DNA of 52,569 bases from Specibacter cremeus (GCF_003946885.1 NZ_RWKQ01000031.1:1-52569); one strand, 5' to 3'. Shown: positions 7,488-16,704, numbered from the stretch's first letter. Notes: a model not told the origin generated them from the sequence alone. Numbers and translations: made by a program.

Positions 7488-9443
7488 CTACACGTCCAGG
7501 TGCGTCGGGGCGAACATCTTCAGCAGCACGTCCACCACGACGACGTTGGGCCCGTCCGCGGCGAAACCCTCACGCAGGGCCTCCCCCACCTGGTCCGGGG
7601 CGACCCGGCGTGCCGGGACGCCGAACGACTCCGCCAGTTTCACGAAGTCCGGCCGCGCCAATTCGGTGTGCGTGGCCTTGCCGAAGGCGCCGACCATGTA
7701 TTCGCGCAGGATCCCGTAGCCGCCGTCGTCCACGATCAGCCAGGTGACGGGTGCATTGTGCTGGCGCGCCGTGGCAAGCTCGGCGATCGAGTACATGGAG
7801 GACCCGTCGCCGGACACGGCCAGCACGCGGGCGGGCTTGCCCGCACCCTGCAGGCCCAACGCCCCGCCGATGGCGGCCGGGAACCCGTACCCGAGCCCGC
7901 CGGCGCCCTGCGCCGAGTGGAACTCGCCGCCGCGGGCGTCCCAGCAGCTCCAGCCCCAGTAGGCCGAGATGGTCATGTCCCAGAACGTCTGCATGGCGTC
8001 CGGCACGGCCGCGCGGATGTCCGCCATGAACCTCCGCTCCAGCGCCAGGTCCTGCCCGTCCAGCCGCGCCTGCACCTTCGCCAGCGTGTCCGCGACGACC
8101 TGCTGCGGCGTGTGCCCGTGCCAGTTCGCCCGACGACGGAGCGGCGATGGGTGCCCGGGAGCGGCTTCGGGCGCCCGCGATGGGGCCACAGCCACAGGGG
8201 TCCCCGGCTGAGCTTGCGAAGCCGGGGAGTGGCTGGGGACGGGCGGGGCACCCATCGCCGCGGAGTCGTCGGCCGACAGCGCGACGCCCAGCGCCTCGTC
8301 GAGCGCCCGCAGCGCCTGGCCGGCGTCGGCGCGGATGCCCAGCGCCGGCCGGTTGGATTCCAGGACGCGCGGTTCGGCGTCGATCTGGATGATGCGGCCA
8401 CGGGGTTCCATGGTGAAGTAGTTGCTGCTCACTTCGCCCAGCGAGGAGCCAATGACCACCAGGACGTCGGCGTCTTCCAAGACGTCCGTGACATGGCGGT
8501 CTTCCACCCACGACTGCAACGAGAGCTCATGGTTCCACGGGAACGCGCCGTTGCCGCCGGGCGTGCACACGACGGGCGCGCCCAGCTTCTCGGCGATCGA
8601 GAGCAGCGGCGCCTGGGCCCGGCCGCGACGCACGCCGCCCCCGGCCACGATCGCCGGACGCTCGGCGGCGGACAGCCACTTCACGGCCTCGCGGACCAGC
8701 TCCACGCGGGGCGGGTTGTCGAACGGTTCGGCCAACGCGTCCTCCACCCGGGGGACCATGATCGGGTCGAGCAGCACGTTTTGCGGGATCTCGATCCACA
8801 CGGGCCCCTGCGGGGAGGACACGGCCTCCGTCCACGCGTCCTGGATGGCGGACGGTATGCCGGAGGCGTGCTGGATGAGCCGCTGGCTCTTCGTCACGTT
8901 GGCCGCCGACGCCTTCTGGTCGTCCAGCTGGTGCAGCATGCCCTTGCGCCGGGCGCCCAGGCCCTCGAGCGGGATCTGGCTGGCCACCACGATCATGGGC
9001 ACACCCGTGGCGTACGCCTCCTGCAACCCGGCCAGTGCCGTCAGCGCGCCGGGCCCGGTGGACAGGAACAGCACGCCGACCTCGCCGGTGGCCCGGGAAT
9101 ACCCGTCGGCCGCGAACGCCGAGTTGTTCTCCACCCGGGAGGACACGAAGTGCAGCGGCGAGCGGCCCAGCGCGTCGAACAGGCCCAGGGCGTGCTGGCC
9201 GGGGATGCCGAACGCCGTCTTGGCGCCCAGCGCGGCCAACGTCTCCACGACGAGGTCGCCGCCGTTGCGCTGCGTCTCGCGGTGATTGAGCTTGTCGAAG
9301 TCATTGAGCTTGTCGACATCACCGGATTCGCTCCCGTGGGTCTCGCTCCCCAGCCGCTCCCCCACCGGCTGGGTCTGGGCCTCGGCAAGCTCGACCACCG
9401 GGGTCCCGCTCCTCGGCGCCGCAGGCTCGACGGAGGCCGCCAT
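7488..9443 (-). CDS. Thiamine-pyrophosphate enzyme of the acetolactate synthase superfamily
   Basis: 651 aa. The three-domain layout of TPP decarboxylase/ligase enzymes is present: an N-terminal Pyr domain (residues ~50-215) with the catalytic Glu in SSRVENNSAFAADGYSRATG, a central domain (~240-385), and a C-terminal PP domain (~470-640) with GDGSSMYSIAEL. The second half of the Mg/TPP motif is VDDGGYG rather than NN. The first ~50 residues and the proline-rich linker near residues 395-435 are low-complexity and contain dispersed repeats. The start codon overlaps the agmatinase stop (TAATG), so the two are co-translated. The substrate is unknown; similarity alone does not support branched-chain amino acid synthesis. 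Confidence 0.8.
   Translation of the reverse strand: MAASVEPAAPRSGTPVVELAEAQTQPVGERLGSETHGSESGDVDKLNDFDKLNHRETQRNGGDLVVETLAALGAKTAFGIPGQHALGLFDALGRSPLHFVSSRVENNSAFAADGYSRATGEVGVLFLSTGPGALTALAGLQEAYATGVPMIVVASQIPLEGLGARRKGMLHQLDDQKASAANVTKSQRLIQHASGIPSAIQDAWTEAVSSPQGPVWIEIPQNVLLDPIMVPRVEDALAEPFDNPPRVELVREAVKWLSAAERPAIVAGGGVRRGRAQAPLLSIAEKLGAPVVCTPGGNGAFPWNHELSLQSWVEDRHVTDVLEDADVLVVIGSSLGEVSSNYFTMEPRGRIIQIDAEPRVLESNRPALGIRADAGQALRALDEALGVALSADDSAAMGAPPVPSHSPASQAQPGTPVAVAPSRAPEAAPGHPSPLRRRANWHGHTPQQVVADTLAKVQARLDGQDLALERRFMADIRAAVPDAMQTFWDMTISAYWGWSCWDARGGEFHSAQGAGGLGYGFPAAIGGALGLQGAGKPARVLAVSGDGSSMYSIAELATARQHNAPVTWLIVDDGGYGILREYMVGAFGKATHTELARPDFVKLAESFGVPARRVAPDQVGEALREGFAADGPNVVVVDVLLKMFAPTHLDV
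8202..8227. repeat. Palindromic repeat inside the TPP-enzyme linker
   Basis: CCCCGGCT and AGCCGGGG form a perfect 8-bp inverted repeat around the 10-nt loop GAGCTTGCGA. It lies within codons for the non-conserved proline-rich linker between the central and C-terminal domains, so it appears to have inserted in frame without breaking the protein. Confidence 0.55.
9285..9316. repeat. Tandem copies of ATTGAGCTTGTCGA inside coding sequence
   Basis: The 14-mer ATTGAGCTTGTCGA occurs at 9285-9298 and 9303-9316, with an 18-bp period, and again at 21607-21620 between genes. Here it encodes the repeated DKLN peptide in the non-conserved N-terminal extension of the TPP enzyme. Confidence 0.7.
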
Positions 9444-10534
9444 TAGGCACCCGCCCGGGTACCGGCGTCGTTCTTGTGCGAGCGCGCGAAGCCGGCGGGC
9501 ACCCGGGCGGGTTCGGCGTCGAGCGCCTGGGCCGCGTACCCGTTCGGCGCGCCGAAGCGGTCGCCCGGCACGGCGTTGTCCGCCAGCAGCGTGACGAGCT
9601 CGTAGCCGACGTGGCTGGCGGCGACGCCGGTGATTTCGGCGTGGTCGTAGGCGGGGGCGACCTCGACGATGTCGGCGCCGACCAGGTTCATGCCACGGAA
9701 GCCGCGGATGATCTCCAACAGTTCGCGGCTGGTCAGGCCGCCGGCCTCGGGCGTGCCGGTGCCGGGGGCGTGCGCGGGGTCGAGCACGTCGATGTCGACG
9801 GAGATGTACAGCGGGCGGTTGCCGATGCGCTCGCGGATCCTGGCCACGGTCTCCAAAACGCCCTGGTAGTAGACGTCGGCGCTGGTGACGATGCCGAAGC
9901 CGAAGCGGTGGTCGTCGTCGAGGTCCTTCTTGCCGTACAGCGGCCCGCGGGTGCCGACGTGGCTGATGGCCTCGGTGTCCAGCAGCCCTTCCTCCACGGC
10001 CCGCCGGAACGGGGTGCCGTGCGTGTATGCGGCGCCGAAGTAGGTGTCCCACGTGTCCAGGTGGGCGTCGAAGTGCAGCATGGCGACGGGCCCGCCGGCC
10101 CGCTCGGCCGCGGCGCGCAGCAGCGGCAGCGCGATCGTGTGGTCGCCGCCGAGGGTCAGCAGCTTCGCCCCGCCGGCGGTCAGGTCCAGCGCGTTTTGCT
10201 GGATCGTCTCGATGGCCTCGTTGATGTTGAACGGGTTCACGGCCATGTCGCCGGCGTCGGCCACCTGGATGGTCTCGAACGGGGAGACGTCCCACGCCGG
10301 GTTGTAGGGGCGCAGCAGGCGCGAGGCCTCGCGGACGTGGTTGGCGCCGAAGCGGGCGCCGGGGCGGAAGGAGACGCCGGAGTCGAAGGGGACGCCGACG
10401 ACGGCGACATCGGCTTTCGCCACTTGGTCCAGTCGCGGGAGGCGAGCGTAGGTCGCGGCGCCGGCATAGCGCGGGATGCGGGCCGAGTCGATCGGGCCCA
10501 GGTTGCCGTTGGCCTCAATGCGCAGCTCTTCCAT
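9443..10534 (-). CDS. speB: Agmatinase-family ureohydrolase
   Basis: 363 aa, typical of the arginase/agmatinase family. Metal-binding motifs are visible: [10 protein letters not shown] near residue 129, [12 protein letters not shown] near residue 153, and [22 protein letters not shown] near residue 230 (seen in two blocks). These place the usual His and Asp ligands of the Mn pair. It releases urea from a guanidino compound. Agmatine is the default guess, but 4-guanidinobutyrate or another guanidino acid is equally possible in Arthrobacter. The ATG at 10534 follows GAGGACATCC. It is the first gene of a two-gene unit with the TPP enzyme, and an XRE-cupin regulator and two transporters lie nearby. 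Confidence 0.85.
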   Translation of the reverse strand: MEELRIEANGNLGPIDSARIPRYAGAATYARLPRLDQVAKADVAVVGVPFDSGVSFRPGARFGANHVREASRLLRPYNPAWDVSPFETIQVADAGDMAVNPFNINEAIETIQQNALDLTAGGAKLLTLGGDHTIALPLLRAAAERAGGPVAMLHFDAHLDTWDTYFGAAYTHGTPFRRAVEEGLLDTEAISHVGTRGPLYGKKDLDDDHRFGFGIVTSADVYYQGVLETVARIRERIGNRPLYISVDIDVLDPAHAPGTGTPEAGGLTSRELLEIIRGFRGMNLVGADIVEVAPAYDHAEITGVAASHVGYELVTLLADNAVPGDRFGAPNGYAAQALDAEPARVPAGFARSHKNDAGTRAGA

Positions 10535-10805
10535 GGATGTCCTCTTTTCGGGAGTTGACGTGCGTCACAATCGGTGGTGCCACCATCGTACAACCATTGT
10601 TTCCTAATGGAAACCAAATGTTTTCCTCGAATCACCTTTCGGGCGCGCCGGACACCCCGGCCCGAGAGCCATGTCACACCACGCCGGAACGGGCGTAAAG
10701 ATTCCGTCAAGACCCTGCCCTTTCCTCGTGTGCGGGTGCTAGTCTCCATGAGCCGCACGGGAATGGTCCCGACGTGCGCGGTGACCGCTGTGAAAGGTGT
10801 TGGAA

Positions 10806-12785
10806 GTGACGTCCCTGTCGAATGCGCCAGCAGAACCCGGGGCCCGCTCCCAGCCGACCGGCCGGGTCGCGTTCCGTCGATGGCTGCTTGAAGGCATCCC
10901 GGAAAGTTCCGGCAAGCGTCAGGGCCCGCACGGCAGCCCCGACCCCAATCACAAGCCGCACACCTGGTGGCGTGTCATGTGCCTGACCGGCCTGGACTAT
11001 TTCTCCACGCTCGGCTACCAGCCGGCCATCGCGGCACTGGCCGCCGGCGTGCTGGCCCCGCTGGCCACGGTTGTGCTGGTCATCGTCACGCTGGCCGGCG
11101 CGCTGCCCGTGTACAAGCGGGTCGCGCGGGAAAGCCACCGCGGCGCGGGCTCCATCGCCATGCTCGAGCGGCTGCTCCCCCGCTGGTGGGGCAAGTTGTT
11201 CGTGCTGGCGCTGCTGGGGTTCGCGGCCACGGACTTCATGATCACCATCACCCTCTCGGCCGCCGACGCGTCCGCGCACGTGATCGAGAACCCGTTTGCG
11301 CCCGCCTTCCTGCACGGGCAGAACATCGGCATCACGCTCGTGTTCATCGCGCTGCTGGCGGCCGTGTTCCTGCGCGGGTTCAAGGAGGCCATCGGCATCG
11401 CCGTGGTCCTGGTCGCCGTGTACCTGGGCCTGAACGTGGTGGTCGTCGGCACGGCGCTGGCGCATGCGATCGGCGCACCCCTGCAGGTGAACGACTGGTG
11501 GACGGCGCTGACCACCTCGCACGGCAACCCGATCATGATCGTCGCCATCGCCCTGCTGGTCTTCCCGCGCCTGGCCTTGGGCCTGTCCGGCTTCGAGACG
11601 GGTGTGGCCGTCATGCCGCAGATCAAGGGCAGACCCGGCGACACGGACGCCAACCCGGCCGGACGCATCGCCGGCGCGCACAAGCTGCTGACGACGGCGG
11701 CGCTCATCATGAGCGCGTTCCTGATCACGTCGTCGCTGGCCACGATCATCCTCATCCCGGCCGCCGAGTTCCAGTCCGGCGGCAAGGCCGACGGCCGCGC
11801 CCTGGCCTACCTGGCGCACGCCCTGCTCGGCGAGGGCTTCGGCACCGTGTACGACATCAGCACCATCGCCATCCTGTGGTTTGCCGGCGCCTCCGCCATG
11901 GCCGGGCTGTTGAACCTGGTCCCCCGCTACCTGCCCCGGTTCGGCATGGCCCCGAGCTGGGCGGCCGCGGTGCGCCCGCTGGTGCTCGTGTTCACCGTCA
12001 TCGCCATCATCATCACGCTCGTGTTCAAGGCCGACGTCAACGCCCAAGGCGGCGCCTACGCCACCGGTGTGCTGGTGCTCATCACGTCCGCCGCCGTCGC
12101 CGTGACCCTGTCCGCGAAGCGCAAGGGCGAGCGCGGCAAGATAATCGGGTTCGCCATCGTGTCCCTGGCCTTCATCTACACGACCGTGGCCAACTCGATC
12201 GAACGCCCCGACGGGCTGAAGATCGCCGCACTGTTCATCATGGGCATCATCGTGGTCAGCTTCCTGTCCCGGATACGCCGCGCGTTCGAACTGCGCGCCA
12301 CCTATGTCCGGCTCGACGACGCCGCCGCCGAGTACGTCGCGGCCGCCGACACCGAGACCCTGCGCATCATCGCCCACGACCCGAAGCACGACGACGCCGG
12401 CGCCTACCGGCGCAAACTGGAACAGGCCGGCATCGACAACCGGCTCGGCGACCGCGGCAAGGTCATGTTCATGGAGGTCATCATCGACGACTCCTCGGAT
12501 TTCGAGACGGCGCTGGAGGTGACGGGCGTGCAACGGCACGGCTACCGCATCCTGCAGTTGCACGCCTCGAACGTGCCCAACGCCACGGCCGCCGTGCTGC
12601 TGCACGTGCGCGACGTGACCGGGCTGATCCCGCACATCTACTTCCGCTGGACCGAGGGCAACCCGCTGCTGAACATGGCGAAGTTCCTGTTCCTCGGCGA
12701 GGGCGAGATCGCCCCGGTGACGCGCGAGGTGTTGCGCGAGGCCGAGCCGGAGCTGACCCAACGGCCCTGGGTGCACGTGGGGTAA
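10806..12785 (+). CDS. APC-family permease
   Basis: About 659 aa with roughly 12 hydrophobic helices between residues ~50 and ~490, beginning [22 protein letters not shown] in two blocks and followed by a soluble C-terminal part of ~150 residues. The layout fits large amino acid/polyamine/organocation permeases. The GTG at 10806 has GAAAGG 8 nt upstream, a better match than the in-frame GTG at 10797. It is divergent from the agmatinase gene across about 270 bp, which suggests import of a substrate of that pathway, though this rests on position only. The palindromic 82-bp element starts 10 nt after the stop codon. Confidence 0.8.
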   Translation: MTSLSNAPAEPGARSQPTGRVAFRRWLLEGIPESSGKRQGPHGSPDPNHKPHTWWRVMCLTGLDYFSTLGYQPAIAALAAGVLAPLATVVLVIVTLAGALPVYKRVARESHRGAGSIAMLERLLPRWWGKLFVLALLGFAATDFMITITLSAADASAHVIENPFAPAFLHGQNIGITLVFIALLAAVFLRGFKEAIGIAVVLVAVYLGLNVVVVGTALAHAIGAPLQVNDWWTALTTSHGNPIMIVAIALLVFPRLALGLSGFETGVAVMPQIKGRPGDTDANPAGRIAGAHKLLTTAALIMSAFLITSSLATIILIPAAEFQSGGKADGRALAYLAHALLGEGFGTVYDISTIAILWFAGASAMAGLLNLVPRYLPRFGMAPSWAAAVRPLVLVFTVIAIIITLVFKADVNAQGGAYATGVLVLITSAAVAVTLSAKRKGERGKIIGFAIVSLAFIYTTVANSIERPDGLKIAALFIMGIIVVSFLSRIRRAFELRATYVRLDDAAAEYVAAADTETLRIIAHDPKHDDAGAYRRKLEQAGIDNRLGDRGKVMFMEVIIDDSSDFETALEVTGVQRHGYRILQLHASNVPNATAAVLLHVRDVTGLIPHIYFRWTEGNPLLNMAKFLFLGEGEIAPVTREVLREAEPELTQRPWVHVG

Positions 12786-12795
12786 GTCCGTCGGA

Positions 12796-12877
12796 CCGTT
12801 CTGCGCACGCTATGTCCCCCAACGCTGTGCATGTTGCCCCCTGGCGCAACCTAGCATGAGTACGCCGCGCGGAACGG
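12796..12877 (+). repeat. 82-bp palindromic 3'-UTR element, copy 2
   Basis: Outer arms CCGTTCTGCGCA and CGCGCGGAACGG pair with one G-U and one mismatch. The inner pair is TGTGC/GCGCA. It aligns end to end with the minus-strand reading of 1292-1374. It begins exactly 10 nt after the permease stop and ends 3 nt before the convergent regulator's stop codon, filling the intergenic gap. Confidence 0.75.
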
Positions 12878-12880
12878 TCG

Positions 12881-13465
12881 TTATCCGCCGGAGCCGGAGG
12901 CCGCGGGCACCAGGACCCAGAGCGCCTCGACGGGCTGGTCGGTCTCGTTCACCCAGCTGTGCGGTTCCCGGCCGGGGAAGGACAGCGTGTCCCCCGCCGC
13001 CAGCTCGTAGCGTGAATTCGCCATGATGAGGGTCAGCCGGCCGGACTTGATGTGCAGCACGTCAACGTCACAGTCCACGGCATAGAGCTCTGACTCGCCG
13101 GACCCGCGCGGGTCGATGGTGGCACTGAGGATCTGCAGCCGCCGCTCGGAGCGCGCCGTGAGCAGCCGCTCGACGATGCCCTCGCCGCCCAGCGAGATGC
13201 GGGGGCCGTCGCCGTCACGGCACAGGTGCGTCTCCGGCACGGCGAACAGGTCGCCCACGGAGATGGACAGCACCTGGCACAACGTGACGAGGGAGGCGAC
13301 GGACGGCGAGGTCAGGTCGCGCTCGACCCGGCTCAGGAACCCCTTGGTCAGTCCGGTGGCGTCCGCGACGTGCTCGATCGTGAGCCGCTGGGCCTGCCGG
13401 GCCGCACGGATCCGGGACCCGATGGCCACCGGGGCGGCACTGGGTTCCACGGGCAGCGCTTTCAT
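12881..13465 (-). CDS. XRE-family regulator with C-terminal cupin domain
   Basis: 194 aa. Residues ~15-70 form a helix-turn-helix (IRAARQAQRLTIEHVADATG, then LSRVERDLTSPSVASL). Residues ~115-190 form a cupin barrel with typical G-D-T and P-G-x-x-H elements (ELAAGDTLSFPGREPHSW). Such proteins, PuuR-like in layout, usually sense small metabolites and repress nearby catabolic or transport genes. The ATG at 13465 follows GGAAGGACC. It is divergent from the sodium:solute symporter, and palindromes in the shared region are likely its binding sites. It converges on the APC permease. Confidence 0.85.
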   Translation of the reverse strand: MKALPVEPSAAPVAIGSRIRAARQAQRLTIEHVADATGLTKGFLSRVERDLTSPSVASLVTLCQVLSISVGDLFAVPETHLCRDGDGPRISLGGEGIVERLLTARSERRLQILSATIDPRGSGESELYAVDCDVDVLHIKSGRLTLIMANSRYELAAGDTLSFPGREPHSWVNETDQPVEALWVLVPAASGSGG

Positions 13466-13584
13466 GATCGGTCCTTCCGTCGATGCGGCCTGGTGACTGG
13501 CGCACAGGGTGACTCTATCCGGCCACGGCCGTGTGAGCGCGCCCGGCGACTCCCCACGTTGACTGTTGCGCCAATCACAGCTTA

Positions 13585-13618
13585 GCCTATAGGGCAACAG
13601 TTGTTGCCTACTAGGCAA
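13585..13618. promoter_or_regulatory. Tandem palindromes, candidate operator of the XRE-cupin regulator
   Basis: TTGCCTA-C-TAGGCAA (13604-13618) is a perfect 15-bp palindrome. GCCTATAGGGC (13585-13595) is a near copy about 20 bp away, and CAACAGTTGTTG overlaps between them. They lie in the divergent region between the XRE-cupin gene and the symporter, 56 bp before the symporter start. Confidence 0.6.
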
Positions 13619-13673
13619 ATAATCTTCGCGGTCATCACCGAGTGATATCCGCACAACGCACCCCGGAGCACCC

Positions 13674-15209
13674 ATGACCTTGAATATCGCCATAGTCGTC
13701 CTCTACCTGGTGGCCATGCTGGCCTTCGGGTGGTGGGGCAAATCCCGCACCAAGAACAACAGCGACTTCCTCGTGGCCGGCCGCCGGCTGGGCCCGTTCC
13801 TGTACACCGGCACCATGGCCGCGGTCGTGCTGGGCGGCGCGTCCACGGTCGGCGGCGTGGGCCTGGGCTACAAGTTCGGCATCTCCGGCATGTGGCTGGT
13901 CGTGGCGATCGGCGTCGGGGTGCTGCTGCTGAGTCTGCTGTTCGCGGGCACCATCCAGAAGCTGAAGATCTACACGGTCTCCCAGATGTTGTCCCTGCGC
14001 TACGGCCAGGAGACCACGAAGATGTCCGGCATCGTCATGCTCGGCTACACGGTCATGATCTCCGCCACCTCCACCGGCGCCTACGCCACCATTTTTGTGG
14101 TGCTGTTCGGGTGGGAGCGCTGGCTGGCCATCGCCGTGGGCGGCGCCATCGTGCTCGTCTACTCGACGATCGGCGGCATGTGGTCCATCACGCTGGCCGA
14201 CCAGGTGCAGTTCGTCATCAAGACCGTCGGCATTTTCGCCCTCATGCTGCCGTTCGCATGGAACGCCGCCGGCGGCCTGGCCGGCATCCAGAGCCGCGTC
14301 GACGCCACCTTCTTCCACTGGGACGGCATCGGCGTGCAGACCATCGTCACGTACTTCGTCGTCTACACGCTGGGCCTGCTGATCGGCCAGGACATCTGGC
14401 AGCGTGTGTTCACGGCCAAGACCCCCACGGTGGCCCGCTGGGGCGGCGCCACCGCCGGCGTGTACTGCATCCTGTACGGCGTGGCCGGCGCGCTGATCGG
14501 CCTGGCCGCCCGGGTGGCCCTGCCGCACATCGACGTCGCCACCCTCGGCAAGGACGTCGTCTATGCGGAGGTCGCCACCCACATCCTGCCCATCGGCATC
14601 GGCGGCATCGTCATGGCCGCGGCCGTCGCCGCCATGATGTCCACCGCCTCCGGTGCCCTGATCGCCGCCGCCACGGTGGCGCGCAAGGACGTGGTCCCGT
14701 TCGTGGCCAGCTGGTTCGGCAAGACGATCGACACCTCCGACACGTCCAACCCGGAGCACGACGTCAACGCCAACCGTTGGTACGTGCTGGGCCTGGGCGT
14801 CGTCGTCGTGCTCATCTCCATCGCCGCGCAGGACGTCGTGTTCGCGCTGACCATCGCCTACGACATCCTGGTCGGCGGCCTGCTCGTCGCCATCCTCGGC
14901 GCGCTCGTGTGGAAGCGCGGCACGGGCCTGGGCGCGGCCTGGTCCATGGCCGTGGGCTGCGTGCTCACGCTCGCGCTGCTCATCCTGTACGCGACGGGCG
15001 TCATCCCCAGCGCGGACGGCATCTACGCCAACGAGCCCATCTACTACGGCCTGGCCGCCTCGCTGGTCGTGTACGTGGTCGTGTCGCTGCTGACCCCGCC
15101 CACCCCGGCGCACATCCGCGAGGCGTGGGAGGCCCGGCTCGCCGACGCCGCGACCGACAGCGTGCGCGACGACGCCGAGATTGCCGCGACGGCAGGCACG
15201 ACGGCGTAA
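13674..15209 (+). CDS. Sodium:solute symporter family protein
   Basis: 511 aa with about 13 hydrophobic helices, the usual size of SSS-family transporters. Family-like segments include the N-terminal FLVAGRRLGP, GGASTVGGVGLGYKFGISGM and the late segment MAAAVAAMMSTASGALIAAA, where the Ser/Thr residues of the Na2 site lie. It probably imports an organic solute with sodium; the substrate is unknown. The ATG at 13674 follows GGAG at 5 nt. The upstream palindromes and the divergent XRE-cupin regulator suggest substrate-controlled expression. Confidence 0.85.
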   Translation: MTLNIAIVVLYLVAMLAFGWWGKSRTKNNSDFLVAGRRLGPFLYTGTMAAVVLGGASTVGGVGLGYKFGISGMWLVVAIGVGVLLLSLLFAGTIQKLKIYTVSQMLSLRYGQETTKMSGIVMLGYTVMISATSTGAYATIFVVLFGWERWLAIAVGGAIVLVYSTIGGMWSITLADQVQFVIKTVGIFALMLPFAWNAAGGLAGIQSRVDATFFHWDGIGVQTIVTYFVVYTLGLLIGQDIWQRVFTAKTPTVARWGGATAGVYCILYGVAGALIGLAARVALPHIDVATLGKDVVYAEVATHILPIGIGGIVMAAAVAAMMSTASGALIAAATVARKDVVPFVASWFGKTIDTSDTSNPEHDVNANRWYVLGLGVVVVLISIAAQDVVFALTIAYDILVGGLLVAILGALVWKRGTGLGAAWSMAVGCVLTLALLILYATGVIPSADGIYANEPIYYGLAASLVVYVVVSLLTPPTPAHIREAWEARLADAATDSVRDDAEIAATAGTTA

Positions 15210-15253
15210 CCCGGCTTGGGTGCCTGGCCCGCACCCGGGTAGCGGTGCGGGCC

Positions 15254-15259
15254 TACAAT
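15254..15259 (+). promoter_or_regulatory. -10 box for a probably leaderless transcript
   Basis: TACAAT ends 5 nt before the GTG at 15265, so transcription would begin at or next to the start codon. No separate ribosome site fits at the normal distance. This agrees with a leaderless mRNA, which is common in actinobacteria. No clear -35 box is seen. Confidence 0.5.
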
Positions 15260-15264
15260 GAGGC

Positions 15265-16524
15265 GTGGCGGTCGATCCCGTCGATCCGGACGGTCCACCG
15301 GACGGCAAGTGGCTGAACAGGGGCATCGTGGGCGTCGGCGGCGCCTCGTTCTTCAGCGATGCCGGGCACGAGCTCGTCACGTCGCTGCTGCCGTCGTTCC
15401 TCACCGCCACGCTCCATGCCGGCCCGGCCGCGCTCGGCGCCATCGAGGGCGCCTCCGACGCGCTCATGGGATTGAGCAAGCTGGCCGGCGGCCCGTTGTC
15501 CGCCGAACCGTCCCGGCGTGCCAGGGTGGCCTCCGGCGGCTACCTGGTCACGGCCGTCGCCACCGCCTTGATCGGCGTGTGCACCATGGTGTGGCAGGTG
15601 GCGGGCCTGCGTGCCCTGGCCTGGGCCGCCCGCGGCGTCCGCTCCCCCGCCCGGAACGCGCTGCTCGTCTCGATCACGCCGCGCGCCGCCTTCGGCCGGG
15701 CGTCCGGGATCGAACGGGCCGGCGACAACGCCGGGGCCATTGTGGGGCCGTTGCTGGCCGGGCTGCTCGTCGGCGTCATCGGGGTGCGATCGGCCATTCT
15801 GGTCTCCTTCATCCCGAGCGTCTTCGCCGCCGTCGCCATCACGGTGACCGCCCGGGCGGCCCGGCGCGTGCTGGCCGCCCCGGAGGGGAGGGCCCGGCTC
15901 GGCTTCAACCTCCGCGAACTGCGCGACAGTGGTGCGGCCCGGGCACTGGTCCCCGTCGCATTCTTCGAACTGGGCAACCTGGCCACGACACTGCTGATCC
16001 TGCGCGCCACCGGCCTGCTCACCGGCGAGGGCCGGGACCCGGCCGCGGCGGCCGCGCTGGCCATCTTCTTCTATGCCGCGCACAATGCGGCCGCGACCGT
16101 CGCTGCCCTCCTCGGCGGCCACCTGGTGGACAGGTACGGGCCGCGCGTCGTCTTCGCCGCCGGCGCCGCCGTCTACGTGGCCGCCTACCTGTTGTTCGGC
16201 TTCAGCCCGCACGCGTGGGGGCCGGTCCTGGCGGCGTTCATCCTGGCCGGTGCCGGCATCGGGTGCGCCGAGACGGCCCAGTCGGCGGCCGTGGCCCTGG
16301 CACTGCCCGACCGGCTGCGCGGCAACGGCTTCGGCGTCCTGGGCCTGGTGCAGTCCGCCGGCGACCTGGGCGCCACCGTCACGGCCGGCATCCTGTGGGC
16401 CGCCTTCTCCCCGACCATCGCGTTCGGCTACGCGGCCGCGTGGATGCTCGCCTCCATTGCCTGCTCGGGTGCGCTGCGGCCGGCGCGGCCACCGGTGAAC
16501 CCACCCCCGGCATCGGTGACGTAA
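15265..16524 (+). CDS. MFS transporter
   Basis: 419 aa with about 12 hydrophobic helices in two halves. FFSDAGHELVTSLLPSFL in helix 1 and ARGVRSPARNALL between helices 4 and 5 resemble the drug/metabolite MFS subgroup that carries the DxxxE and RGxRxPxR type motifs. The substrate cannot be predicted. It starts at a GTG directly after a TACAAT box. It is separated from the symporter by about 55 bp and so probably has its own promoter. Confidence 0.8.
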   Translation: MAVDPVDPDGPPDGKWLNRGIVGVGGASFFSDAGHELVTSLLPSFLTATLHAGPAALGAIEGASDALMGLSKLAGGPLSAEPSRRARVASGGYLVTAVATALIGVCTMVWQVAGLRALAWAARGVRSPARNALLVSITPRAAFGRASGIERAGDNAGAIVGPLLAGLLVGVIGVRSAILVSFIPSVFAAVAITVTARAARRVLAAPEGRARLGFNLRELRDSGAARALVPVAFFELGNLATTLLILRATGLLTGEGRDPAAAAALAIFFYAAHNAAATVAALLGGHLVDRYGPRVVFAAGAAVYVAAYLLFGFSPHAWGPVLAAFILAGAGIGCAETAQSAAVALALPDRLRGNGFGVLGLVQSAGDLGATVTAGILWAAFSPTIAFGYAAAWMLASIACSGALRPARPPVNPPPASVT

Positions 16525-16704
16525 CAAATGACGGCGCGGGCCGGCGTCGTGCGTCAACACGCTACGCTGGTGGCCAAGCTTCAAGAGTCGCGACGGAAAG
16601 CACCGGCTGGTCGCGCGCCAACCCCATGTTCACGGGTGGACCGGACAGAGAAGCGACCCGTCGCGGAACCGCACCGGGTAAGAGCACACGAGTGAGGCAC
16701 CTCC

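Noticed and set aside
9443-10295. Upstream extension of the TPP-enzyme frame to 10295
   Set aside because: This part reads the agmatinase gene in another frame and is Arg/Pro-rich nonsense. The TAATG overlap gives a natural start at 9443.
9443-10534. Proclavaminate amidinohydrolase and clavam biosynthesis
   Set aside because: The pairing with a TPP enzyme is suggestive, but there is no beta-lactam synthetase, hydroxylase or other pathway gene nearby.
10707-12776. A 689-codon minus-strand frame opposite the APC permease
   Set aside because: The translation is Gly/His/Asp/Arg-rich with no family features. The opposite strand encodes a clear membrane protein.
13635-15479. A 614-codon minus-strand frame opposite the sodium:solute symporter
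   Set aside because: It is a shadow frame with skewed composition (HDQRG-rich). The symporter has clear helices and a ribosome site.
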